This document shows, one piece after another, positions 16,789 through 25,029 of a stretch of DNA of 64,000 nt. How positions within the stretch are numbered: position 1 is the stretch's first letter; each line of letters starts with the position of its first letter. Both the position numbers and the translations under genes were made by a program. The notes under the pieces are model-generated. The model was given only the letters and a program-made list of their open reading frames with translations, was not told where the DNA came from and made no database searches. Location: positions 36,553 to 100,552 of IMG/VR virus record IMGVR_UViG_3300012036_000005. One strand, 5' to 3'. This stretch comes from a virus.

Positions 16789-17228
16789 TATGTATATGTT
16801 AATTGGTGTTCCTGCATCTGGTAAAAGTACTTGGATAAAAGGAAAACAAGGAAGAAAATTCTGTTGTGGTATCAAGTGATAACCATATTGAGACCATGGC
16901 TACTTTTCTTGGAAAGACTTATGACGAAATCTTTCTAGATGTGGTAGGTAAAGCTACGTCAGAGATGATGGAAGACCTAAGACAGGCAATCGAAAGCGAT
17001 AAGAACATTTATTGGGATCAAACTAATACTGGTTCAAAGAGTAGAATAAATGTTCCAACCAAAACAGGCAGTCGTGGATTTCTAGTCCCATCTTTTAGAT
17101 ATGAACATATTTGTTCGTATGATTGTTTAGGAAATGCTTTTTATTCTATACAAAAGGTGTTATTGGAAAACTGGGGAGATCATGATTGGAAAATAGACGA
17201 AGGTGGGAAAATAAATTTCAAAGATTAA
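16781..17228 (+). pseudogene. P-loop polynucleotide-kinase-like gene with a frameshift
   Basis: ATG at 16781 opens a frame with the Walker A GVPASGKST, then stops at 16878-16880. A +1 shift near 16858 continues into a frame coding SSDNHIETMATFLGKTYDEI and WDQTNTGSKSRIN, the lid and substrate part of T4 PNK-type 5'-kinases in marine T4-like phages. The C-terminal half does not look like the usual PNK kinase end. The matching 3'-phosphatase is a separate gene at 19073. So the kinase is either dead, read by frameshifting, or damaged by a one-base sequencing error. Confidence 0.65.
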
Positions 17229-17229
17229 C

Positions 17230-17258
17230 TTGACGCTATCAAGTTTTTTTGCTATACT
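17230..17258 (+). promoter_or_regulatory. sigma70-type promoter
   Basis: TTGACG at 17230-17235, a 17-base spacer and TATACT at 17253-17258, upstream of the Pth2-like gene at 17286. Confidence 0.82.
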
Positions 17259-17285
17259 TTAAAAATTAATAACAAAGGCACAAAG

Positions 17286-17714
17286 ATGAATAATGAAGAC
17301 AATCAACTTATACTATATATTCTGATGCGTAACGATATGGATTCATTAAATCCTGGCAAAGGGATGGCACAATCTTCTCATGCCACAAACTGTTTTTCTA
17401 AAAAAATAGAATCTCTAAGAGGGTTTAACGAATCAAGTCTTTCTGATATACAATTTAAATCTTGGTCCGAAACTACTGATTCCGGTTTTGGAACTGTAAT
17501 TGTATTAGAAGTAAACGAAACTGAATTAAAGTCGGCAATAGATAACGCTAATCAACTTAACGTAATAGCCGATTATGTTCTTGATCCAACTTATCCAGTT
17601 CGTGATGGAAAGGTTACACATCTCATTCCCATAATTACATGCGGTTATGTATTTGGTAACAAAGAAGATAGTGCAGTAAAATCAATCGTCGGAAAATTCC
17701 GACTACACCCGTAG
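17286..17714 (+). CDS. Pth2-like protein
   Basis: A 142-residue protein with the Pth2 fold outline: LYILMRNDMDSLNPGKGMAQ (strand then K-G-x-x-A/Q-x-x-HA), SSHAT, a Trp segment, TVIVLEVNETELKSAI, and a C-terminal strand-turn segment. It is more divergent than the second Pth2 in this window (44527-45042). It may hydrolyse peptidyl-tRNA or have drifted to another role. It ends with TAG and is followed at 20 bases by the AAA+ gene. Confidence 0.65.
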   Translation: MNNEDNQLILYILMRNDMDSLNPGKGMAQSSHATNCFSKKIESLRGFNESSLSDIQFKSWSETTDSGFGTVIVLEVNETELKSAIDNANQLNVIADYVLDPTYPVRDGKVTHLIPIITCGYVFGNKEDSAVKSIVGKFRLHP

Positions 17715-17734
17715 CTTAACCGAAAGAAGAAAAA

Positions 17735-18835
17735 ATGAGTCATTATATTAAGCAAGGCAATACTTTCAAGGTTGTTGCAGAACAAGCTTTGGATTTGCAC
17801 AAGAAGCTCCCAGCAGGGAATTATACTATTAGTCAAGATATATATGGAAATATGTTTCTTGAAATGATCGAGGGCTTTTCTTTGCCAGACAAGCTTTATG
17901 GAAATACTCTTCGACACACTGGTAGGATTTTAAATACTTTTCAGGATCGTCCATATAATACAGGTGTTCTACTTGCAGGCGAAAAGGGATCAGGTAAGAC
18001 TCTACTTGCACGATCAGTTTCGATAGATGCTGCATCAATTGGTATTCCAACTATTGTTATTAATCGTCCATGGAAGGGCGATGGGTTTAATAGCTTGGTA
18101 CAATCTATTAATCAGCCCTGTATCATCTTGTTTGATGAATTTGAAAAAGTATATGAAGATGATGATCAGCAAGAGATTCTTACATTGATGGATGGAGTTT
18201 ATCAGTCTAACAAACTCTTTATTCTTACGTGTAATGACAAATGGCGTATCAATAAGCACATGCAGAATCGTCCAGGTCGTATCTTTTATTACTTGGAATT
18301 TTCTGGACTTGATATTGATTTTATTCGTGAATACTGTGAAGATAAACTTAATGACAAGACTCAAATTGAGGTTATTTGCAATATGTCTCTAGCATTCAGT
18401 AAGTTCAACTTTGATATGCTAAAGGCACTAATTGAAGACATGAATAGGTATGATGAGAGTCCACAGGAAGTTATGGAGCTTCTAAATGCTCGACCAGAAT
18501 ACAACGATGTGTCTTATTACGAAATCGAAATGATTTACAATGGAAATGTTATTCCACACGATAAGATACATGACACAGAGGAAGGAAACTCAATGAGAGC
18601 TAATCCTTTTGAAGGAGTTTGTGTTTTCTTTGAAGATACAGTAAAAGAAAGAGATGACGACGGGGAAGAGTATTTCCCGGAGCGGAATGTCTACTTTAAG
18701 CCAGACATGCTTCAAAAGATCAATTCAAAGACGGGACAGTTTGTGTTTATAGACGACAGTTCCAAGAGTAGCTTGCGTCTGCGTCGAAAGGCTCCTGTAG
18801 CTACTAATTATTGGTCAGCTTTTGCAGACCTCTAA
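17735..18835 (+). CDS. AAA+ ATPase
   Basis: A 366-residue AAA+ protein. Walker A GEKGSGKT is near residue 83, Walker B CIILFDEFE near residue 130, then a sensor-1-like ILTCND and the NRPGRIFYY arginine-containing segment. A beta-rich C-terminal domain (after about residue 250) has no known match. Common in T4-type phages; the partner is unknown. A vWA protein at 3193 is a possible but unproven partner, since such pairs are frequent. Confidence 0.8.
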   Translation: MSHYIKQGNTFKVVAEQALDLHKKLPAGNYTISQDIYGNMFLEMIEGFSLPDKLYGNTLRHTGRILNTFQDRPYNTGVLLAGEKGSGKTLLARSVSIDAASIGIPTIVINRPWKGDGFNSLVQSINQPCIILFDEFEKVYEDDDQQEILTLMDGVYQSNKLFILTCNDKWRINKHMQNRPGRIFYYLEFSGLDIDFIREYCEDKLNDKTQIEVICNMSLAFSKFNFDMLKALIEDMNRYDESPQEVMELLNARPEYNDVSYYEIEMIYNGNVIPHDKIHDTEEGNSMRANPFEGVCVFFEDTVKERDDDGEEYFPERNVYFKPDMLQKINSKTGQFVFIDDSSKSSLRLRRKAPVATNYWSAFADL

Positions 18836-19073
18836 TATAAAATCTTCGCTCTGTCCAACCTGCAACAGGCGGTTGGACGGAGCATCTGGTAACGGAACTC
18901 CCAAAGAAGGTGACATTTCTATATGTGCCTATTGTGAGAGTTTTGCATTCTACAACAAGGATCTTACGTTGAGACCTGCAACACTAAAAGAAACAGAAGA
19001 TCTTCTTAAAGAAGATGAAGTAAAAGAAATCATGTTAGCTGTACGAAATGTATGGGGAAAGAGTTTGCACTAA
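18822..19073 (+). CDS. small zinc-finger-like protein
   Basis: An 83-residue protein starting at TTG (18822), overlapping the AAA+ gene; no ATG is available in frame. CPTCNRRLDG and ICAYCE form a CxxC...CxxC zinc site. It is coupled at its stop to the next gene (TAATG). Confidence 0.6.
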   Translation: MQTSNIKSSLCPTCNRRLDGASGNGTPKEGDISICAYCESFAFYNKDLTLRPATLKETEDLLKEDEVKEIMLAVRNVWGKSLH

Positions 19074-19519
19074 TGGACATCATTTTTGATATTGATGGAA
19101 CTTTGGCTAATATTGAACATAGACGTATCTATGTTCAATCTAAACCGAGAAATTGGAAAGCCTTTAATAAAGCCATTCCTCATGATACACCGATTCTTCA
19201 AACTACAACATTGCTTGAACTATTATATAATGCAGGACATACTATTCTTTTGGCATCTGGCCGTGGAGAAGAAACTAGACAAGATACACTTGATTGGTTA
19301 AAGAAATATAATCTCGACTCTTATGTAACCAAGCTCTACATGAGATCAGCAAAAGATATGAGATCGGACGACATTGTTAAGAGAGAGATCCTTGCTCAAA
19401 TAAGAGAAGATGGTTTTGAACCTTTCTTTGTGGTAGACGATCGACCTAAAGTTGTTCGTATGTGGAGAGAGGAAGGTATCTTTGTTTTTGATGTAAATCA
19501 AACAGGTGAGGAATTCTAA
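19073..19519 (+). CDS. HAD-type polynucleotide 3'-phosphatase
   Basis: A 148-residue protein matching the C-terminal phosphatase domain of T4 polynucleotide kinase: DIIFDIDGTLANIEHRR (nucleophile Asp and Asp+2), KPRNWKAFNKAI and VVDDRPKVVRMW. In T4 this domain is fused to the kinase; here the kinase half is a separate, broken gene at 16781. It removes 3'-phosphate or cyclic phosphate from cut tRNA so that the ligase at 19728 can seal it. Confidence 0.82.
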   Translation: MDIIFDIDGTLANIEHRRIYVQSKPRNWKAFNKAIPHDTPILQTTTLLELLYNAGHTILLASGRGEETRQDTLDWLKKYNLDSYVTKLYMRSAKDMRSDDIVKREILAQIREDGFEPFFVVDDRPKVVRMWREEGIFVFDVNQTGEEF

Positions 19520-19626
19520 TGCCAGCAGTAATGTTTTTTGGAGTGATAGGACTTTTTGTCTTAGCATTCGTTAGTTGTTCTCCGGAAATACCCAATAAAT
19601 CAAAAGAAGAGAAAAAAGCTGAATAA
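19519..19626 (+). CDS. small membrane or lipoprotein-like peptide
   Basis: A 35-residue peptide, coupled to the phosphatase by TAATG. One hydrophobic segment (VMFFGVIGLFVLAFVSC) ends at a single Cys in a lipobox-like context, followed by a short Lys/Glu tail. It could be a tiny lipoprotein or a membrane micropeptide. The function is unknown. Confidence 0.5.
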   Translation: MPAVMFFGVIGLFVLAFVSCSPEIPNKSKEEKKAE

Positions 19627-19634
19627 ACAAACTC

Positions 19635-19667
19635 AAGGTAAGACGAGCTTTGCTCGTCTTACCTTTT
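19635..19667 (+). terminator. rho-independent terminator
   Basis: A perfect 14-bp stem (19635-19648 with 19652-19665, loop TTT) ending in TTTT. It overlaps the -35 box of the next promoter. Confidence 0.88.
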
Positions 19668-19693
19668 GACTACTGTTAACTTTGTGTTATAAT
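19666..19693 (+). promoter_or_regulatory. sigma70-type promoter
   Basis: TTGACT at 19666-19671, a 16-base spacer and TATAAT at 19688-19693, for the RNA ligase operon. Confidence 0.85.
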
Positions 19694-19727
19694 AACATTA
19701 AGTAAAATAAATTTAAAGGATGATGTT

Positions 19728-20933
19728 ATGCACTATAAATTTCCTAAGATCAAACATATTAATGATATTCTACCTCATATCGAAGGACGTAAGGAATTCA
19801 TAGTAGCAGAACGTGACGACTATACAGTAATCAATTATGTTGTAATGGGCAATGATACTTTCCCTCCAATTAAAGTTGTTGGCGGTTCCGCAAAGATGCG
19901 AGCAGAACGAGAAGCAGTTCATGCTCTCTTGCGAGAATGTCGCGGATTGATTTTTGATAAAAATGGATGTATTCTCTCGCGGCGCCTTCACAAATTTTTT
20001 AATGTTGGGGAACGAGAAGAAACTTTTGCGAAGAACATTGACTTATCTAAATCCCATGTTATCTTAGAAAAACTTGATGGATCTATGATCACTCCAATTT
20101 ACATCAACGGATCTTTCCGTTGGGGAACTAAGATGGGAGTAACCGAAGTTGCAATGTTAGCAGAAGAATTTATTGTGGATCATCCACAATATGTAAAATT
20201 TGCAGGAATGTGTTATACTGCAGAAGTAACGCCGATCTTTGAGTTCTGCTCAAATAAACAACGCATTGTTGTTGATCATCCAACAGATCGATTAGTGCTC
20301 CTTGCTGTGCGTGATAACCTTAGTGGCGAGTATTGGTCTTATGATATGCTGATAGAATATAGTCAAATCTTTAACATTGATGTAGTCAAGGCATATCCAG
20401 GAACACCAGAAAGTATGGATCACCTAATTGAGTCTGTACGAGGTGAAGATGAAGGTGAAGGTTGGGTTATCCGTTTTGATGACGGACATATGGTTAAAAT
20501 TAAAAATGAATGGTACTTGCGTCTTCATAGGGTAAAAGATCGTATTCGATTTGAACGAAATGTAGTCGATGTTATCTTAAACGAAGAGATTGATGATCTC
20601 AAATCGTTTATGATTGATGAAGACTTAGAACGTATTAATCGTTATGAATCTAAATTTTGGTATGAACTTAATCGTCGAATTGAACTATATGAAGGAGTTG
20701 TGCAAGCATCAGTTTCTAAACACCGAGGAGACCGCAAAGCATTTGCTTTAGAAAGCAACGAATGGGAAAACAAGATGCTTCGAAGCATTGTTTTTCAGAT
20801 GTGGGATTATCCCACATCTGTACGAGATGCTGTAATCGAACGACTTAGAAAGAGTTTGTCCTCGAATGTTAAATTTAACTCTGAAAAGGAAAATTTCATC
20901 CCAAGTGTTTCTTGGGAGGAGGTTTCTGAATGA
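19728..20933 (+). CDS. rnlA: T4 Rnl1-type RNA ligase
   Basis: A 401-residue ATP-dependent RNA ligase. The nucleotidyl-transfer motifs are all visible: I EKLDGSM (nucleophile Lys), Ia-like RGLIFD and RRLHKFFNVGE, IV EGWVIRF and V VKIKNEWY. The length fits T4 Rnl1 (374 residues). With the separate phosphatase (19073) and the damaged kinase (16781) it forms the tRNA repair set that reverses host anticodon nucleases such as PrrC. Its stop overlaps a small zinc protein gene (ATGA). Confidence 0.92.
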   Translation: MHYKFPKIKHINDILPHIEGRKEFIVAERDDYTVINYVVMGNDTFPPIKVVGGSAKMRAEREAVHALLRECRGLIFDKNGCILSRRLHKFFNVGEREETFAKNIDLSKSHVILEKLDGSMITPIYINGSFRWGTKMGVTEVAMLAEEFIVDHPQYVKFAGMCYTAEVTPIFEFCSNKQRIVVDHPTDRLVLLAVRDNLSGEYWSYDMLIEYSQIFNIDVVKAYPGTPESMDHLIESVRGEDEGEGWVIRFDDGHMVKIKNEWYLRLHRVKDRIRFERNVVDVILNEEIDDLKSFMIDEDLERINRYESKFWYELNRRIELYEGVVQASVSKHRGDRKAFALESNEWENKMLRSIVFQMWDYPTSVRDAVIERLRKSLSSNVKFNSEKENFIPSVSWEEVSE

Positions 20934-21100
20934 TTGCAGAATATCTATGTGGATGTGGATACAAATGGGAGACTGAAATCCAAGGTGGAAGTCTCCCACT
21001 TAATCATGACAAAGTACACTCAAGTCATTGCCCAAACTGTGGCAGCTTATGGTTTAACTGGACTAATTATAAAAAAGAAAAAGAAGAAAAAAATGAATGA
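20930..21100 (+). CDS. small zinc-ribbon protein
   Basis: A 56-residue protein, ATGA-coupled to the RNA ligase. LCGCGYKW and HCPNCGSLWF give two CxC/CxxC knuckles with a basic C-terminus. Possibly an RNA- or DNA-binding accessory; the function is unknown. Confidence 0.6.
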   Translation: MIAEYLCGCGYKWETEIQGGSLPLNHDKVHSSHCPNCGSLWFNWTNYKKEKEEKNE

Positions 21101-21308
21101 AGAGAAACCAATTTATACAAGAATAGAAGGATTTTTAATTGAAAGAACTAAAGATTCTTTTAGGATTATGGGAGAAGGCGAGTTATTGTCTTTTAGCAAA
21201 ACTATCTTTGCACCGAATGCATCAGATGAAGATATAGCCGGTATGATAAGAGCAATTGAATATATTACATTGAAAAACATAAGACGATCATTAGGAATTG
21301 ACCGATGA
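21093..21308 (+). CDS. hypothetical protein
   Basis: A 71-residue protein whose start overlaps the zinc protein stop; its own stop overlaps the next small gene. The sequence suggests two strands and two helices. No family is recognised. Confidence 0.5.
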   Translation: MNEEKPIYTRIEGFLIERTKDSFRIMGEGELLSFSKTIFAPNASDEDIAGMIRAIEYITLKNIRRSLGIDR

Positions 21309-21391
21309 ATTCATTCTCACACACTGTAATACTTTACGGACTTCTCGTTACGATATTTATTGTAACCGGTATTCATTTAGTTGGACATTGA
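21305..21391 (+). CDS. 28-residue membrane micropeptide
   Basis: ATGA-coupled to the upstream gene. It is almost entirely one hydrophobic helix (VILYGLLVTIFIVTGIHLVG). The coupling supports translation; the function is unknown. Confidence 0.45.
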   Translation: MNSFSHTVILYGLLVTIFIVTGIHLVGH

Positions 21392-21398
21392 TACAGAT

Positions 21399-21758
21399 AT
21401 GATATATCTTATAAGGAATATAAAAACAGGTGAATGGCACAAACGCGGATATGCCGGGTATGAATGGAAGACAATGCCACACCAAAGCTGGCAAACTGGT
21501 GATTACAAGCGTGCGGTAGAAGAACTAGAAAGTGTTGGGTTTGATACGGGAGAGATTGTACTCTTTGGAATTGAGAATGTGATTCCTGTTGAACAATCAA
21601 TTCAAGATCAAAAGAGATATGTCTGTAAACTACTTGAAGAGTATGTTCCTTACGAGGAAGCTGCTAAAAGAGACATTGATGCTATGTCTCAAAAAGATTA
21701 CAAAAAATGGAAAGAAATACGCATAAAACTTAAGAGTCAAGACGCATTTCCAGGTTGA
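21399..21758 (+). CDS. hypothetical protein
   Basis: A 119-residue charged protein read from ATG at 21399; an in-frame TTG at 21381 is also possible. No motif is recognised. Its stop lies within the -35 box of the NadM-Nudix promoter. Confidence 0.55.
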   Translation: MIYLIRNIKTGEWHKRGYAGYEWKTMPHQSWQTGDYKRAVEELESVGFDTGEIVLFGIENVIPVEQSIQDQKRYVCKLLEEYVPYEEAAKRDIDAMSQKDYKKWKEIRIKLKSQDAFPG

Positions 21759-21782
21759 CGAATATAAATAAAAGTGTATAAT
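21755..21782 (+). promoter_or_regulatory. sigma70-type promoter and shared NAD-gene leader
   Basis: TTGACG (21755-21760), a 16-base spacer and TATAAT (21777-21782). The ribosome-site segment just before the gene (AAGCAAAGGAGTTTTGCT) is identical to that before the NAMPT gene at 23540. Confidence 0.85.
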
Positions 21783-21836
21783 ATAAGAGCTAAGGGATAG
21801 ACCCTAACGCTATACAACAAGCAAAGGAGTTTTGCT

Positions 21837-22898
21837 ATGAATAAAGAATATGATCTACTCGTCTTTATTGGACGATTTCAACCCTTCCATAATGGACATA
21901 AAAAAGTAATTGACCGAGCGCTAGAACTAGCCAATGATGTACTAGTTCTAGTTGGCTCTTCAAATCGAGGCCGTGAAGGCCGGCATCCTTTTACATTTGC
22001 AGAGAGAAAATTTATGATCGAATCATGTTATTATCATGATGAGATTGATTATGCTCTCCATGTAAACTCAATTAACGATTATACATACAATGATAATCGA
22101 TGGATTAGACAGGTCCTTGATCAAATTGAATCAGCAAAGGAAGAACTAGATCTCCCTAAAGATGCTCGAATTGGACTAATTGGTTGTGAAAAGGATAAGA
22201 GCAGTTTCTATCTGAAGTTGTTTCCAACTCTTGAAAATGTTGCAGTTGATTACTCAGACAAGATTAATGCAACAGATTTGCGTCAATTGTATTGGACATA
22301 TGGTATTTACAATCATTGGCGAGATACCGGAGCTCAAGGTTCTACATTGAAAGAGTCTGTTCCTATTGGAGCCTTTGATTTTCTTAGTGATTTTTTGAAG
22401 ACAGAAGAATATTCTAATTTGGTCGAAGAAGTTAAGTTTATCGAACAGTATAAAATCAGTGTTCAAAAGTATCCTCGAATTGAGCACACAGTTGATGCAG
22501 TAGTTGTACAGAGCGGACACATTCTTCTTATTCGTCGCCGTTCTGCACCTGGAAAACACAAATGGGCTCTTCCAGGTGGATTTATTCATCAAGATGAACG
22601 TCTTGAGGATTCAATGATTCGAGAACTACGAGAAGAAACTGGTATTAAAGTTCCTGAAGCAGTTCTTCGAGGATCAATAAAGAATAGCAAGTGTTATGAT
22701 GATCCACACAGATCTGAACGTGGTCGTCTTATTACTCAAGCATTTCATATTGCACTTCCTCGAGATACTACATTGCCGAAGGTAAAGGGTATGGACGATG
22801 CTGACAAAGCTAAATGGCTACCCCTTAACGAACTAGAACCAACAATGATGTTTGAAGATCATTTCTTTATCATCGACGACATGCTTGGAGGTGTGTAA
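21837..22898 (+). CDS. nadM: bifunctional NMN adenylyltransferase / Nudix hydrolase
   Basis: A 353-residue two-domain protein. The N-terminal domain (about 1-185) has GRFQPFHNGH, the nucleotidyltransferase GxFxPxHxGH motif, and makes NAD+ from NMN and ATP. The C-terminal domain (about 200-353) has a Nudix box, GGFIHQDERLEDSMIRELRE followed by ETGI. The same fusion (NatV) occurs in vibriophage KVP40. With NAMPT (23540) it forms a two-step route from nicotinamide to NAD+, recently described as a phage answer to NAD+-depleting defences (NARP2). It has its own promoter with a leader shared with NAMPT. Confidence 0.93.
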   Translation: MNKEYDLLVFIGRFQPFHNGHKKVIDRALELANDVLVLVGSSNRGREGRHPFTFAERKFMIESCYYHDEIDYALHVNSINDYTYNDNRWIRQVLDQIESAKEELDLPKDARIGLIGCEKDKSSFYLKLFPTLENVAVDYSDKINATDLRQLYWTYGIYNHWRDTGAQGSTLKESVPIGAFDFLSDFLKTEEYSNLVEEVKFIEQYKISVQKYPRIEHTVDAVVVQSGHILLIRRRSAPGKHKWALPGGFIHQDERLEDSMIRELREETGIKVPEAVLRGSIKNSKCYDDPHRSERGRLITQAFHIALPRDTTLPKVKGMDDADKAKWLPLNELEPTMMFEDHFFIIDDMLGGV

Positions 22899-23131
22899 TG
22901 GAAGCAGCTATTGAATACCTTAAAAAAGAAGGCTTTGTATTTGCAGAGATTGTCGACAACGAGTCAATTTATCTAAAAGGTAATATTGCCGTGTTAATTG
23001 AACCTGCTGACGAGTACAATACAGCCTGGGCAATAGGTAGTGCCCTGCGCAAAGGCTATGACTGGAATATTTCAGGAATAGATGGGAATAATTACCTTGT
23101 TGATGTATTCGAGGAGGTGTTGGATGACTGA
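22898..23131 (+). CDS. hypothetical protein in the NAD operon
   Basis: A 77-residue acidic protein; its start shares a base with the NadM stop (TAATG). Its end overlaps the next gene by 8 bases. No motif is recognised. Confidence 0.55.
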   Translation: MEAAIEYLKKEGFVFAEIVDNESIYLKGNIAVLIEPADEYNTAWAIGSALRKGYDWNISGIDGNNYLVDVFEEVLDD

Positions 23132-23462
23132 TTATTGGGATTTACAGAAGAAACAAGTAAAACTTCGAGGTGAATTAGATGCTGTCGAAGAAAAGCTAAA
23201 AAGCGCCAAACAGGCACTTACTGAGAATCCAATTTTTCTTGTTGCCGAAGCTTTGCACAAACAACTTTGTCGTCATAACCATACAGACGGTTGTGCTTGG
23301 TACTACGAAAAATGGGAAACCCCTGGCGCCGAACGTATGAGATGGGTTAACATTGCAAGAAGAGTCATACCGTTGCTTAGACAGGATCCTGGTCCGGATG
23401 CACAGGATCAAACCGAATATATTGTGAAGCTGATCGACGCAGCAACCGGAAATTACACTTGA
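23124..23462 (+). CDS. hypothetical protein in the NAD operon
   Basis: A 112-residue protein. The start at 23124 is chosen from the overlap with the upstream gene. It begins with a coiled-coil-like helix (WDLQKKQVKLRGELDAVEEK) and has a central CRHNHTDGCAWYYEKW segment that could bind metal. The function is unknown. Its stop overlaps the next -35 box. Confidence 0.55.
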   Translation: MTDYWDLQKKQVKLRGELDAVEEKLKSAKQALTENPIFLVAEALHKQLCRHNHTDGCAWYYEKWETPGAERMRWVNIARRVIPLLRQDPGPDAQDQTEYIVKLIDAATGNYT

Positions 23463-23487
23463 CACAAGAGGTGACAAGTGCTATAAT
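23459..23487 (+). promoter_or_regulatory. consensus sigma70 promoter
   Basis: TTGACA (23459-23464), a 17-base spacer and TATAAT (23482-23487): a perfect consensus. The leader ends in the same ribosome-site block as the nadM leader. Confidence 0.92.
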
Positions 23488-23539
23488 ATAAACAATAGAT
23501 GATAGACATCTATTTTAAAACAAGCAAAGGAGTTTTGCT

Positions 23540-24931
23540 ATGATTACAGATAACATTCTACTGATGACGGACAGTTACAAAGCGTCACATTTCCTACAAT
23601 ACCCAAAGGGTACTGAACGAGTAAGTTCGTACATTGAAAGCCGAGGCGGAAAATGGAACCGTACAGTTTTCTTTGGATTGCAAATGTTCCTCAAGCAATA
23701 TTTGTCAAAGCCAATCACTCAAGAAATGATTGACGAAGCTGAGGAATTTTGGACAGCACATGGTGAACCTTTTAATCGTGATGGATGGATGCACATTCTA
23801 AACAATCACGAAGGTCGTCTTCCGATTGAGATCGAAGCTGTTCCAGAAGGAACAGTGGTTCCAACTAGTAATGTACTTGTCCAATTGGTCAACACTGATC
23901 CAGAAGTTCCTTGGCTAACTTCTTTTATGGAAACTGCATTGCTTCGAGCAGTTTGGTATCCAACAACTGTTGCCACTAACTCTTTCTCTGCTAAGGAAGT
24001 TATCTATCGTGCATTGCAGGAGACAGCAGACGATCCTGATGCAGAGATTGGATTTAAGATGCACGACTTTGGTGCACGAGGAGTTTCTAGTCGAGAATCT
24101 GCTATGATTGGCGGTGCCTCGCATTTGGTAAACTTCTTGGGTACTGATACTGTTGAAGGGGTTCTTGCTGTTCGTAAGTTTTATGGAGAATCAATGGCAG
24201 GATTTTCAATTCCTGCAAGTGAACATAGCACTGTTACTTCTTGGGGTGGACCTCGAGGAGAAGTAGATGCAATGCGCAACATGGTCAAGCAATTTGGAAA
24301 ACCGGGCGCACTTGTGGCTTTTGTATCAGACAGCTATGACATCTACAATGCCACAAGCAACCTCTGGGGCGACACGTTGCTTGAAGAAGTCAAAGCAAGC
24401 GGTGCCACTATTATTGTGCGTCCTGACTCTGGAGATCCAACAGTTGTTCCAATCGAAGTAATCGAACTCCTAATGGAAAAGGTTGGTTATGAAACTAACT
24501 CAAAGGGATACAAAGTCCTACCGAGTTACTTCCGTGTTATTCAAGGCGATGGTATTAATGTTGATACCATCAAAGTTATCCTTGATAAGATGAAGGAAAA
24601 AGGATTGTCAGCATCAAACATCGCGTTTGGTCAAGGAGGAGGACTTCTGCAACAACTTGATCGAGATACACTCAAGTTTGCAATGAAGGCTAGCTCAATT
24701 CAGATTAATGGTCGGTGGAATGACGTCTACAAAGATCCAATTACTGACATAGGCAAGCAGAGCAAGCGTGGTCGACTTTCACTAATTAAAAACGGTGAAG
24801 AATTTCGTACTGTGAGACGCGAGGATGCAGCAGGCGGAGAGCAAATGCTTGAAACTGTATACAAGAACGGTCGAATTCTTAAGACGACTAATTTTGCACA
24901 AATTCGTGCTCGAGCAGCATCTGCAATCTAA
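23540..24931 (+). CDS. nadV: nicotinamide phosphoribosyltransferase (NAMPT)
   Basis: A 463-residue NAMPT, full length. Family motifs are seen: LLMTDSYKASHFLQYPKGT at the N-terminus, YPTTVATNS, FGARGVSSRESAMIGGASHL (phosphate site), PASEHSTVTSWG, IIVRPDSGDP and FGQGGGLLQQ. It forms NMN from nicotinamide and PRPP; NadM (21837) then makes NAD+. The pair lets the phage rebuild NAD+ after attack by NADase defences or boost NAD+ for replication. It is monocistronic between a consensus promoter and a terminator. Confidence 0.95.
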   Translation: MITDNILLMTDSYKASHFLQYPKGTERVSSYIESRGGKWNRTVFFGLQMFLKQYLSKPITQEMIDEAEEFWTAHGEPFNRDGWMHILNNHEGRLPIEIEAVPEGTVVPTSNVLVQLVNTDPEVPWLTSFMETALLRAVWYPTTVATNSFSAKEVIYRALQETADDPDAEIGFKMHDFGARGVSSRESAMIGGASHLVNFLGTDTVEGVLAVRKFYGESMAGFSIPASEHSTVTSWGGPRGEVDAMRNMVKQFGKPGALVAFVSDSYDIYNATSNLWGDTLLEEVKASGATIIVRPDSGDPTVVPIEVIELLMEKVGYETNSKGYKVLPSYFRVIQGDGINVDTIKVILDKMKEKGLSASNIAFGQGGGLLQQLDRDTLKFAMKASSIQINGRWNDVYKDPITDIGKQSKRGRLSLIKNGEEFRTVRREDAAGGEQMLETVYKNGRILKTTNFAQIRARAASAI

Positions 24932-24934
24932 TAA

Positions 24935-24963
24935 GAATAGGTCAAGTTTAACTTGGCCTATTC
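24935..24963 (+). terminator. hairpin terminator after nadV
   Basis: GAATAGG/CCTATTC and CAAG/CTTG pair around the loop TTTAA with a mismatch between; a short pyrimidine run follows. The next promoter begins 3 bases later. Confidence 0.7.
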
Positions 24964-24965
24964 TC

Positions 24966-24996
24966 TTGACAAATTAGAGAAATATGTTAATATAGT
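24966..24996 (+). promoter_or_regulatory. sigma70-type promoter
   Basis: TTGACA at 24966-24971 and TAATATAGT at 24988-24996, starting the run of overlapping genes from 25030 to 28102. Confidence 0.8.
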
Positions 24997-25029
24997 GTAT
25001 AAGAGATTATTAAATTAACAGGAGAGCAA

